From Saprospiraceae bacterium UBA6168 (GTDB lineage Bacteria > Bacteroidota > Bacteroidia > Chitinophagales > Saprospiraceae), in assembly GCA_002435785.1 (NCBI GenBank), contig DIUC01000076.1, forward strand, positions 1-43,806: a DNA stretch of 43,806 bases. The letters are read 5' to 3'. The notes below the pieces were generated by a model. The model did no database searches, was not told the origin of the DNA, and saw nothing but the letters and a program-made list of their open reading frames with translations. Position numbers and translations under genes: made by a program. This document shows positions 1 to 7,817 of this stretch, one piece after another (position 1 is the first letter of the stretch; each line of letters opens with the position of its first letter).

Positions 1-88
1 TTCAAATGGCTAAAGTCGAGCTAAAAGGTTAGCCAAAAACCAATCCCCCACTCCATTGTTACCCCTCGGCATTTCACCCACTTTTAAA

Positions 89-96
89 AATCTTTG
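89..96 (+). promoter_or_regulatory. Possible -7 element before the IPP isomerase gene
   Basis: AATCTTTG resembles the Bacteroidetes -7 consensus TAnnTTTG. With the final G at -7, transcription would begin near 103. That would lie after the TTG (94) and ATG (100) candidate starts and favours the ATG at 112. No clear -33 TTTG is seen at the usual distance. Confidence 0.35.
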
Positions 97-111
97 CCGA
101 TGTTTGCAACA

Positions 112-1161
112 ATGGACCATCTTGAAATAAAGCCTAAGCCACAAGACGACGACCCGACCGCCGCCGCCCGCAAGCGTGACCATATCGAAATGGCCTTCCG
201 CTCACAAGTGCAACACGGTGAGGTGGACGGACGCTTCTACTATGAGCCGCTACTGTCGGCGCATCCGCAGCCGGGCAGCCTGCTGCCATTTTCATTTTTG
301 GGAAAAACCTTGCGCACGCCCCTTTGGGTCAGTAGCATGACCGGCGGCACCGATTGGGCGCATACCATCAACCACAACCTTGCACGGGCCTGTGCTGAAT
401 TCGGCATGGGCATGGGCCTCGGCTCCTGCCGCTCACTGCTCTTCTCCGATGACACGCTGGAGGACTTCGCCGTTCGCCACCTCATCGGTGATGACCTGCC
501 GCTGTACGCCAACCTCGGCATCGCCCAGTTGGAACAACTCATTGACAATCAAGAGCTATGGCGGGTAACGGCCTTGCTCGACAAGTTGCAAGCTGACGGC
601 CTCATCATTCACGTGAACCCGCTCCAAGAATGGTTGCAACCCGAAGGCGACCGCTTCCAGCGGCCTCCGCTCGATACGATTACGACCATTTTGGAACAAA
701 TGCCCGAATTGAAAATCATCGTGAAGGAAGTCGGGCAGGGTATGGGCTACGAGAGCCTGCGAGCGCTGTACCAGTTGCCGCTGCAAGCGGTGGATTTTGC
801 GGCCAGCGGTGGCACCAATTTCGCCAAATTGGAATTGTTGCGGAGCGACAAAAGCAATCAAGAGATCTATCAGCAACTGGCGCAAGTCGGCCACACGGCG
901 GTGGAGATGGTGGATTTCACCAATCAGCTAAAAGAAGAATTGGGCGACAAAATGCTTTGCAAGCAGGTCATTATTTCTGGCGGCATCAGCAGTTTTTTGG
1001 ATGGTTATTACCTGACGAGTAAGCTACATTTGCCCAGCGTCTATGGTCAAGCTTCTGGCTTTTTGAAGCATGCACGGGGCGGGTACGAGGAGCTGCGGGA
1101 CTATGTGGCAGCGCAGGTGCGGGGGCTGGAAGTGGCTAAGGCGTTTTTGAAAATAAAATAG
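112..1161 (+). CDS. fni: Type 2 isopentenyl-diphosphate delta-isomerase (FMN-dependent)
   Basis: It interconverts isopentenyl and dimethylallyl diphosphate using reduced FMN, in the cytoplasm, supplying both C5 isoprenoid units. Visible family motifs are RKRDHI near the N-terminus, PLWVSSMTGG, an ANLG strand, HVNPLQE, VKEVGQG and the ASGGTNFAKLE phosphate-binding region of the TIM barrel. The length, about 349 residues, is normal. The frame is open from a TTG at 94; ATGs at 100 and 112 are both possible, and 112 is chosen because a -7-like box sits at 89-96. The HMG-CoA reductase gene two positions downstream places both in the mevalonate route. The product is not the unrelated type 1 (Nudix) isomerase. 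Confidence 0.93.
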   Translation: MDHLEIKPKPQDDDPTAAARKRDHIEMAFRSQVQHGEVDGRFYYEPLLSAHPQPGSLLPFSFLGKTLRTPLWVSSMTGGTDWAHTINHNLARACAEFGMGMGLGSCRSLLFSDDTLEDFAVRHLIGDDLPLYANLGIAQLEQLIDNQELWRVTALLDKLQADGLIIHVNPLQEWLQPEGDRFQRPPLDTITTILEQMPELKIIVKEVGQGMGYESLRALYQLPLQAVDFAASGGTNFAKLELLRSDKSNQEIYQQLAQVGHTAVEMVDFTNQLKEELGDKMLCKQVIISGGISSFLDGYYLTSKLHLPSVYGQASGFLKHARGGYEELRDYVAAQVRGLEVAKAFLKIK

Positions 1162-1167
1162 AATTTC

Positions 1168-1674
1168 ATGGCGAATCACTTCATGATGATACCAACTATA
1201 TCTGTTGTTACAAATGGGATTGATTGGTTGGAAAATACAATAACAACAGCAAATCTTCAAAATTCAAAGAAACCTACCTTCGTTCAAGTCAAGGCTGTTA
1301 TTGAGGAGATTGGTTGGATAATTAAAAATGAAAGTAATAGTGATCATTGGGAAGATAGCAAAAGGCAGATTAAGCTAGAAGTATTTGCAGATGATAGTTT
1401 TCTATTTGAATTATCGGCTTATCCAGAAACTGAAGATAAGGAATTAGAAGTCCTCTTTTTAGGTAGGCATGGCCATAACCCGCTAGCGCAACTGATTTTT
1501 GTACATGAAGTATCAAAGCGATTTGGAAGTCAGGTTTTTTACTGCGATTCTGGGGATACAATATTGGTAGAACCTGAGTTTGATATTGAATTCCTTAAAA
1601 AATTATTCATCGAAAAATTTGAGGACATGTACAAGTGGCATGAATACGCCAAGAAGCAAACGAAGGAAAGCTAA
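1168..1674 (+). CDS. Hypothetical protein, AT-rich, between two mevalonate genes
   Basis: I do not recognise this 168-residue protein. It has no signal peptide or membrane segment and looks soluble and acidic, with a mixed alpha/beta pattern. Cys and His occur only singly, so no metal site is evident. Its codons are visibly AT-richer than both neighbours. It starts 7 bp after the isomerase stop and ends 9 bp before the HMG-CoA reductase start, so it is probably co-transcribed. ATGs at 1183 and 1186 are alternative starts. Composition and position suggest later acquisition (inference). Small single-domain proteins of this kind are often immunity or accessory proteins, but nothing here shows that. 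Confidence 0.7.
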   Translation: MANHFMMIPTISVVTNGIDWLENTITTANLQNSKKPTFVQVKAVIEEIGWIIKNESNSDHWEDSKRQIKLEVFADDSFLFELSAYPETEDKELEVLFLGRHGHNPLAQLIFVHEVSKRFGSQVFYCDSGDTILVEPEFDIEFLKKLFIEKFEDMYKWHEYAKKQTKES

Positions 1675-1683
1675 ACTTGTAAA

Positions 1684-3024
1684 ATGAGCGACAACAAAAC
1701 CATTTCCGGTTTTTCAAAACTTTCCAAACCCGACAAGGTGAAATGGGTGGCAGCGCATTTTTTCCAAAACCCGGCGCAGGCCACACAGGAACTCATGCGC
1801 TGGTGGAATCCCGACGGGGAGCAGCAGCGCCTGCTCGACGGGTTCAGCGAGAACACCCTCAGCAATTTCCCTATGCCGTTCGGCGTGGCTCCCAATTTTT
1901 TGATAAATGGTAAAGTGTATGCCGTGCCGATGGTCATCGAGGAAAGCTCGGTAGTGGCCGCTGCCAGCAGTGCCGCCAAATACTGGCTAGACCGGGGCGG
2001 TTTTCATGCTAAAATATTGGGAATCAAGAAGTTGGGGCAAGTCCATTTCTCGTGGTCAGGCGACGTGCGCAAGCTGGAAAGTGTTTTTGAAGACCTCAAA
2101 ACCGAACTTCGGCAGGACGCAGCGCCCATCACCGTCAACATGGAAAAACGAGGCGGCGGCGTCACCGACATCGAACTGGTGAGCTTCACCGACCAAGAAC
2201 CGGACTACTACCAACTCAAAGTCTCCTTCGAGACCTGCGACAGCATGGGTGCCAATTTCATCAACTCGGTGCTGGAGTGCTTCGCAAAAACGCTCGACAG
2301 GTTCATTTCGACCCACCCCATTTTTGATGAGGGCGACGAGCGAGATGTGAACATCATCATGTCCATCCTCAGCAACTATACGCCGGAATGCCTCGTGCGG
2401 GCCTGGGTGGAATGCCCCGTGGAAAAGCTCGGCCCTTTCGACAATGGCCTCGAAGCGGCAACCCTCGCCGAAAAATTCCGCAAGGCCGTCCGCATCGCCT
2501 ACCTCGACCCGCATCGGGCCACGACGCACAACAAGGGCATCTTCAACGGTGTGGATGCCGTGGTGCTGGCCACCGCCAACGACTTTCGAGCCGTGGAGGC
2601 GGGCTGCCACACTTTCGCTGCCCGTGATGGCCAGTACCGAAGCCTCAGCCACTGCGCCATCGAGGACGGCATTTTTCACTTCTGGCTCGACCTGCCATTG
2701 GCGCTCGGCACGGTGGGTGGCCTGACAAAGCTCCACCCTATCGCCAAGCTTTCGCTTGAAATGCTCGGCAACCCCAGCGCCGAAGAATTGATGATGATTA
2801 TTGCCAGCACTGGCTTGGCTCAAAACTTCGCTGCCGTGCGGTCGCTCGTAACCACGGGCATACAGTCCGGGCACATGAAAATGCACTTGGCGAATATTCT
2901 GAACCACTTAGGTGCAAATGCAGCGGAAGCAGCGGATGCGATGAAATATTTGGAGGGGAAAACCGTGTCGTTTACGGCGGTGAGGGAGTATTTGAAACAG
3001 GTGAGGGAAAAGGTGGCGGTTTGA
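1684..3024 (+). CDS. mvaA: Hydroxymethylglutaryl-CoA reductase, class II
   Basis: It catalyses the NAD(P)H-dependent interconversion of HMG-CoA and mevalonate. The sequence starts with the class II hallmark SGFSKLS. Catalytic positions align with the Pseudomonas mevalonii enzyme: Glu87 in EESSVVAAAS, Lys284 in THNKG, Asp300 in ATAND and His397 in GHMKMH. DSMGANFIN (near 186-194) and GTVGGLTKLHP (near 342-351) are further family blocks. The length of 446 residues fits the family. Class II enzymes were first known as degradative, but in bacteria with a mevalonate pathway they serve synthesis, and the isomerase gene upstream supports that role. The gene follows the AT-rich orphan by 9 bp and is probably in the same transcript. 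Confidence 0.95.
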   Translation: MSDNKTISGFSKLSKPDKVKWVAAHFFQNPAQATQELMRWWNPDGEQQRLLDGFSENTLSNFPMPFGVAPNFLINGKVYAVPMVIEESSVVAAASSAAKYWLDRGGFHAKILGIKKLGQVHFSWSGDVRKLESVFEDLKTELRQDAAPITVNMEKRGGGVTDIELVSFTDQEPDYYQLKVSFETCDSMGANFINSVLECFAKTLDRFISTHPIFDEGDERDVNIIMSILSNYTPECLVRAWVECPVEKLGPFDNGLEAATLAEKFRKAVRIAYLDPHRATTHNKGIFNGVDAVVLATANDFRAVEAGCHTFAARDGQYRSLSHCAIEDGIFHFWLDLPLALGTVGGLTKLHPIAKLSLEMLGNPSAEELMMIIASTGLAQNFAAVRSLVTTGIQSGHMKMHLANILNHLGANAAEAADAMKYLEGKTVSFTAVREYLKQVREKVAV

Positions 3025-3177
3025 TTTTGAAAAAATTTGCCAATGCAATTATCTCATAGAAGAAAGGTGGTCAATCAATCCAATAAGCGCCAACCCTCTA
3101 ATAAGCCAAGCAACTACAGTCTAGTGGGCTGCGAACTAAATTATTGAGCACTTATTCCGTTCTTTGACAAAAAAAAA

Positions 3178-3388
3178 ATGACAAGAGGCAAAGCACCAGC
3201 ACCAGCCCTGCCAATGACAGAACGTCAGCGCCGCTTGCTAGAGCAAGAGGTAGGCAAACGGACAACACTACGATCGTATTTCAATTCTACTTCGAAGCAA
3301 CGAAGGACAAAGCATCAGCAAAATTGCCCGGGAATTGGATATTGCCAAGAACACGGTCAGGTCATGGCGAAGACGAATGCGATTCTAA
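3178..3388 (+). pseudogene. Frameshifted remnant of IS630-type transposase N-terminal helix-turn-helix
   Basis: The ATG at 3178 opens a frame whose product (LPMTERQRRLLEQEVGKRTTLRS) resembles the first helices of IS630-family transposases and their stand-alone HTH relatives. Near 3270-3280 the similarity moves to another frame, which continues with RISILLRSNEGQSISKIA, then RELDIAKNTVRSWRRR, and stops at 3386-3388. Read together, the two frames give a complete HTH of the family. The catalytic DDE domain is absent and no terminal inverted repeats were found, so this is a decayed fragment. The motif TTCTTTGAC, just upstream near 3160, resembles a promoter -7 box. Similarity is judged by eye. Confidence 0.6.
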
Positions 3389-3588
3389 ACCTGAAAGTGC
3401 CAATTTTAATGGGGATAGGGTGGGGAAGAATTGGTTGGAGAGCAAGTAACGGACGTGAGCATTAGTTGCAGCCCATGAATCTACCCTAATTTCGGTGAAA
3501 CTACTTATTGTTTTCAATTTCTGCGATTTGTGTGTCTTGGCAGTTGTGAATAGCCACCTATCTTTTGGGGCGCCGCTATTTTCACCCC
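3389..3588. other. Gene-free spacer after the transposase remnant
   Basis: The spacers 3025-3177 and 3389-3588 flank the remnant and together with it make a 564-bp stretch without an intact gene. I see no further transposase similarity, no tRNA and no strong hairpin. It separates the HMG-CoA reductase gene from the convergent CotH-family gene. Confidence 0.5.
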
Positions 3589-5940
3589 TTAAATCGCCCC
3601 CTTCCGCCGCCACCAAAGCGCCAACACCGCCAATCCCAGCACCCCAATCCCGGCACCAAGCTGCATAAACAGCGAACGCTGCCCATCAATTTGACTCGTG
3701 AGGAAATAAGCATTGGCGCTGCCGGGCGAGCCAGCGCCGGGCGAGCGCTCCCAGTTGGTGGGGTCGCCGTTGTCGAGGGAGGGGAGCAGCAGGCCGAGGG
3801 TGAAAAGCGAGTCGGACGGCTGGAGGTCGTAGCTTACGCTGTCCACTGCCGACCCGTCGTCGGAGAAAAGCTGCATGGTTTCCCGCCGCTTGTTCAGGCC
3901 AAAGGGGAGGCCGCCGATGAGGGCCTGTACGTTCGGGTATTCCCCAAAAAACTTCACGGAATCCTCACAAACGACCACGTAACCCTTGGGCGGCAGGGTA
4001 TAGGCAGGAAAGTTGAACTGGTTCTTGCGGTCGGTCAGCTTCCAGTCTTTCAGGTGGAGTGGCTTGCCGGAATTGTTGTACAGCTCCACCCAGTCGCCAG
4101 CCTGTTTGTTGTTGCAGCTTATTTCGTTGATGACGATTTTGCCGACAAGCGGGTGCTCGTATTTTTCAAAAATGGCTCGAAGCTGCCATGTTTCCGCATT
4201 GGTAAGTTGCAGGAATAGTTCGGGTGATTCCGAATTTACGCCCTCGCCTTCCCAGCCCACAAAGCGGAAGCCGAGGTTGGGGATGGCCCGCAGCCGGATG
4301 GGCACCTTCTCGAAATAATGCCCGCTGAACGTGTCCCGGAATTCAATCGTCTCGTTGATGACCACCTTGCCGCCGTGCGCAATGTCGAGGGAAAGGTTGC
4401 GAAGCGCTCCCGTGTTGAATTTTTCCATCAAAAACCGGCGCATGTACGCTGGTCGCTCCCTCGCAAAATTGCGTAGCACCTGCACCTCGGCCAGCCAAGT
4501 TTTTTCCTTCAGCCGCCAGCGTTCGAGGTGGCGGGGCATTTCCGGCTTCAGTTTTTCATAAAACCTTTCAATGTCCGCCAGCACTGTGCCGCTTTCAAAA
4601 TCGTCGTTCAGCCTGTCGGCGAAGCGGTTGATGAACTGGTTGCGGAAAGCCTGATTTTCCAGCAAGTTGCGCAAGATGAAAGTGCTCCACGGCGGGTTTG
4701 GCCAGTCGGGGCCGTTGGGTTCGGTGTGGAAGGCGAGGCTGTTGGTGCGGTAAGCCTTTGGGTCATTAAGGCCAAAGCCCCAGTCGGTGTCGTAGAGTAT
4801 CCAGCGCCAGCGGCCGTTTGGGGTTTGTGGCCGCCAGTATTTGATGTTGCCGCCAGCGTCTTGGTTGTCAAAAAAAATCTGCGCCACCTGGTAATCGAGG
4901 AAATTGTTGACCTCCATTTGCGAAGTGACGTAGGCAAAATTGGCGTCGTTGGCGAGGCTGTTTTTTTCCAGAAAGCGGAGGAGCCGTTGGTAGTGCTTGG
5001 AGGAGCCGTAGCGGCGGAGGAGCCGGTGCTCGATGAGGTCAATGCTGTCGGCGTCCACGTTGAAATGGCTGGCGACGAAATGGCGGTTGACCTTCTCCCG
5101 AAGGTTGTATATGCCCCAGTATTTGCCGTTGATATAGACGTGGGCAGGTCGGTAGTCCTGCACGTCGAGGTCCCATTTGTGTACGAGGTGGGTCATCAGG
5201 GCGTCCCGGAAATGGGTCTTGCCGAAGTCGCTGCCGCTGTTTCGCAGCACGAGGTACTTGAATTTTTTCAGGCCGTTTTTCCCAAAAAACGGATACCGAA
5301 AGCGGTTGTCTCCGTAGCGGCTACGGGCCACGAGGGCGATTGACTTTTGGGGGAAAAGTCGGCTCATGCCACCGAAGAGCCGGAAACCCATTTGGTCGTG
5401 CAGCACAAGTTGGCCGTCAGCTTCAAAAAACTCGAAGTTGGCGGACACTTCCCGGCGGCTCCAGAAGTTGGCACCGGGCTGCATCCACAGCGAATCGTCG
5501 GCGTTGATGCCTTTAACGAACAAGCCCCGCTCTGGGTCGAACAGCACGGAGGAAGAGATGGAAAGCGACAGCACGGGGAAGCTGGTCTCCGGTTCGTTGA
5601 TGAAGTAGGTATTGGAGAAGGGGTGGCTTTTCTCGCCCTTCATCACGGCAATGGCCCGAAGCACGGTCGTTTTTTCGATGGTTATGGGCCTGGTGAAGCG
5701 GTGCGAATTAGTCGTTGGGCGGGCACCGTCAGTGGTGTAGTAAATGGCAGCGCCGGGAGCGAGCAGTTGGACGGTGGTGGCCTCGTTGAAGAAGCCGCCC
5801 TGCGGTACAAACTCCACCGCAAGCGGGGATGGTTTGTAGGTAGTGTTGTCCGCAGGTTTTTGGGCAAATGCGACTACCCCCATGAGTAGGAAAAGGAGGT
5901 GGGCCGATAAGGTTACTGGCAAGTACCAGGTCCTGCGCAT
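3589..5940 (-). CDS. CotH-kinase family surface protein with lamin-tail domain
   Basis: This is a 783-residue exported protein. The order is: signal peptide (1-26); a chitobiase C-terminal-like fold around 40-112 with AIYYTTDGARPT; a CotH domain around 120-500; an InlB-type repeat-like region around 515-592; a lamin tail domain around 600-710 (KIVINEISCNN, GDWVELYNNS, LKDWKLTDR); and a hydrophobic helix at about 760-776 followed by WWRRK. CotH proteins are atypical secreted kinases in spore formers. The WRWILYDTDWGFG block with its acidic pair Asp384/Asp386 matches their metal-binding site, so kinase activity is plausible. The end looks like a membrane anchor, not a T9SS sorting domain. A -7 box lies at 5996-6003. 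Confidence 0.88.
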   Translation of the reverse strand: MRRTWYLPVTLSAHLLFLLMGVVAFAQKPADNTTYKPSPLAVEFVPQGGFFNEATTVQLLAPGAAIYYTTDGARPTTNSHRFTRPITIEKTTVLRAIAVMKGEKSHPFSNTYFINEPETSFPVLSLSISSSVLFDPERGLFVKGINADDSLWMQPGANFWSRREVSANFEFFEADGQLVLHDQMGFRLFGGMSRLFPQKSIALVARSRYGDNRFRYPFFGKNGLKKFKYLVLRNSGSDFGKTHFRDALMTHLVHKWDLDVQDYRPAHVYINGKYWGIYNLREKVNRHFVASHFNVDADSIDLIEHRLLRRYGSSKHYQRLLRFLEKNSLANDANFAYVTSQMEVNNFLDYQVAQIFFDNQDAGGNIKYWRPQTPNGRWRWILYDTDWGFGLNDPKAYRTNSLAFHTEPNGPDWPNPPWSTFILRNLLENQAFRNQFINRFADRLNDDFESGTVLADIERFYEKLKPEMPRHLERWRLKEKTWLAEVQVLRNFARERPAYMRRFLMEKFNTGALRNLSLDIAHGGKVVINETIEFRDTFSGHYFEKVPIRLRAIPNLGFRFVGWEGEGVNSESPELFLQLTNAETWQLRAIFEKYEHPLVGKIVINEISCNNKQAGDWVELYNNSGKPLHLKDWKLTDRKNQFNFPAYTLPPKGYVVVCEDSVKFFGEYPNVQALIGGLPFGLNKRRETMQLFSDDGSAVDSVSYDLQPSDSLFTLGLLLPSLDNGDPTNWERSPGAGSPGSANAYFLTSQIDGQRSLFMQLGAGIGVLGLAVLALWWRRKGAI

Positions 5941-5995
5941 GATAACTTTTCTATTTTTTTTGATTGTAATGCCGCAATACGTTTCTTGTCAGGGA

Positions 5996-6003
5996 CAAAT
6001 GTA
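5996..6003 (-). promoter_or_regulatory. Promoter of the CotH-family gene (-7 box)
   Basis: On the minus strand this reads TACATTTG, a full match to TAnnTTTG. A TTTG lies 17 nt further upstream, close to the usual -33 spacing. It sits 56-63 bp before the CotH start codon. Confidence 0.5.
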
Positions 6004-6129
6004 TAGCAGTTATTTAAAATCAAAAAATTGTGGATGGAAAAACCCAATCTTTGTAGTATTGTTGGATGATTGGCAGGAAGGGTGAAGGCGCAAGCAACTC
6101 ACCAACCCGTCACAAACAAAGCAGCTAAA

Positions 6130-6684
6130 ATGGCAAGTCGCATCTGCATTTTCATACTCCGGCTTTTTGGTTGGCGGATACAGGGTCGGTACGCCGCTGA
6201 ACTGCCCAAGGTCATCATCATCGTGGTGCCGCACACCTCCAATTGGGACTTCCCGCTCGGCCTGCTCGTGCGGGTCACGCTAAAAACCAAAATCCGGTTC
6301 ATCGCAAAGAGCAGCCTGTTCAAGCCGCCGTTCGGGTGGCTGTTCTGGTGGCTCGGCGGCTACCCCGTAGAGCGCAACCGCAGCACCAACTTCGTGCAAA
6401 CGATGACGGATATTTACCGGAAAGAACCAAAATTCCACACGGTGATAGCACCGGAGGGAAGCCGCAGCCGGGTGGACAAACTCAAGACCGGGTTTTACCA
6501 CATCGCCATGGGCGGCGGAGCGGCCATCGTGATGTGCCGATTCGATTGGGGGCGCAGGGTGGTGGAATTCAGGGAGCCTTTTTTCCCAACGGGCAACATC
6601 GAGGCTGATTTCAGGATAATTGACGATTATTTTCGAGGCATCAAGGGCAAGAACCCCTCGCAGGGGTATTTGTACGAAAGCTGA
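6130..6684 (+). CDS. PlsC-like 1-acyl-sn-glycerol-3-phosphate acyltransferase family protein
   Basis: This protein probably moves an acyl chain onto a lysophospholipid or similar acceptor at the inner membrane. The family's HX4D motif is present as HTSNWD (His35, Asp40), and the substrate-binding block appears as APEGSRSR (EGSR 109-112). A hydrophobic stretch lies at about 4-14. At 184 residues it is a short member of the superfamily. The frame is open from 6070, but the ATG at 6130 is chosen because the 20 preceding residues are not hydrophobic and align with nothing I know. AATCTTTG near 6050 may be its -7 box. The exact acceptor cannot be read from the sequence. Confidence 0.85.
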   Translation: MASRICIFILRLFGWRIQGRYAAELPKVIIIVVPHTSNWDFPLGLLVRVTLKTKIRFIAKSSLFKPPFGWLFWWLGGYPVERNRSTNFVQTMTDIYRKEPKFHTVIAPEGSRSRVDKLKTGFYHIAMGGGAAIVMCRFDWGRRVVEFREPFFPTGNIEADFRIIDDYFRGIKGKNPSQGYLYES

Positions 6685-6783
6685 CGAAACGCTTGGATTT
6701 AACCTTATTTACAGTTTTGAGCCAAAACTTTGAGCATCTTCGCCACCTATTTATTTTCAACCTATCATCAATAAATACTGCTT

Positions 6784-7623
6784 ATGAAATTTAGAAACCT
6801 CTACACTGTAGCTGGCATCATTGGACTTTTCGTGCTGCTCCAAAGCCGGGCGGGCGGCCCTGCCACGCAAGGCAACCTTCGGGTGTCGGGCGCACCGGGT
6901 GACGGCACCTGCGCCAACTCGACCTGCCATACCGCTGGTTCGTTCCAACCGCTGGTCTCCATGTCGCTGTTCGATGGCAACAACCTCACCATCAAGTACG
7001 AGCCTGGCAAGACCTACACACTGAAAATCATCAACAGCCCAATCAGCGGCGCCCCGGCCCGCTATGGCTTCCAGGCCGTGACGCTGAACGCTACCAATGC
7101 ACAGGCTGGCGATTGGGGCACCTCCCCGGCTGGCATGACGCAGAAAACGATTTCCGGCAGGAAGTACATTGAGCACAGCGCTCCGGCTACCACTGGCGTG
7201 TTCGAGGTGCCGTGGGTAGCCCCGGCCGCTGGCACTGGTAACGTTACCTTTTATGCCGCCAGCGTAGCCGCCAACAACAACAGCCAAGTCTCTGGCGACG
7301 GCTCTGCGAGCAATACACTCACCATCCAGGAACTGGGAGGGGTGAGCAGTACGGACGAGCAGGGGCAGGATTTTGCCACGCTGGAGGTGATGCCGAACCC
7401 CGTAGCAGACATGCTGAACCTCCGCATCACCAGCCGCTTGGCGGGCGACCACAAAATCCGTGTTTTCAGTGCCAATGGGGCCTTGCTGAAATCAGCACCC
7501 GTGAGCCTCCAACCTGGCCAAAATACGGCGAGCATCCCCGTCGGTGAGCTTACGCCCGGCATTTACCTCGTGCAGGTTCTGGGCGAAGGCGGCATGGCTG
7601 CGGTGCAGATGCTGAAAATCTGA
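6784..7623 (+). CDS. Choice-of-anchor V domain protein with T9SS type A sorting domain
   Basis: This is an exported 279-residue protein. It has an N-terminal signal peptide (hydrophobic core about 9-20) and then a domain with GAPGDGTCANSTCH, the signature of the 'choice-of-anchor V' (Reeler-like) family. The C-terminal 80 residues show the T9SS type A pattern: VMPNPVADMLNL, KIRVFSANG, LTPGIYLVQV and a final MLKI. It should therefore leave the cell through the type IX system and be surface-attached or released. The CX4CH motif resembles but does not equal a c-type heme motif. The gene stands alone and is followed by a strong hairpin at 7665-7698. The ligand is unknown. Confidence 0.87.
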   Translation: MKFRNLYTVAGIIGLFVLLQSRAGGPATQGNLRVSGAPGDGTCANSTCHTAGSFQPLVSMSLFDGNNLTIKYEPGKTYTLKIINSPISGAPARYGFQAVTLNATNAQAGDWGTSPAGMTQKTISGRKYIEHSAPATTGVFEVPWVAPAAGTGNVTFYAASVAANNNSQVSGDGSASNTLTIQELGGVSSTDEQGQDFATLEVMPNPVADMLNLRITSRLAGDHKIRVFSANGALLKSAPVSLQPGQNTASIPVGELTPGIYLVQVLGEGGMAAVQMLKI

Positions 7624-7664
7624 GTTTCGGGATTTGAGTTTCGACTGGGAAGCAAAGACCTGCC

Positions 7665-7704
7665 AAGAATCCTGCTGTTGTTTTGCAGCAGGATTCTTTT
7701 TTTG
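7665..7704 (+). terminator. Rho-independent terminator after the T9SS cargo gene
   Basis: A perfect 13-bp stem (AAGAATCCTGCTG at 7665-7677, its complement at 7686-7698) with an 8-nt loop runs into a T tract. It lies 42 bp after the stop codon. Confidence 0.85.
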
Positions 7705-7817
7705 CCTTCGGCAAAGTCTTTGCCCATCCCTGCATAGCAACAGCAACAACTTTTGCCCCAAAACTGCGTTTTCAGGGTCGGCAACCCGCCAAATTTCACG
7801 TATCAAACCACCTTTCC

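Noticed and set aside
3565..4218. Plus-strand 217-codon ORF opposite the CotH gene
   Set aside because: Antisense shadow of the C-terminal lamin-tail region, with no start context or family similarity.
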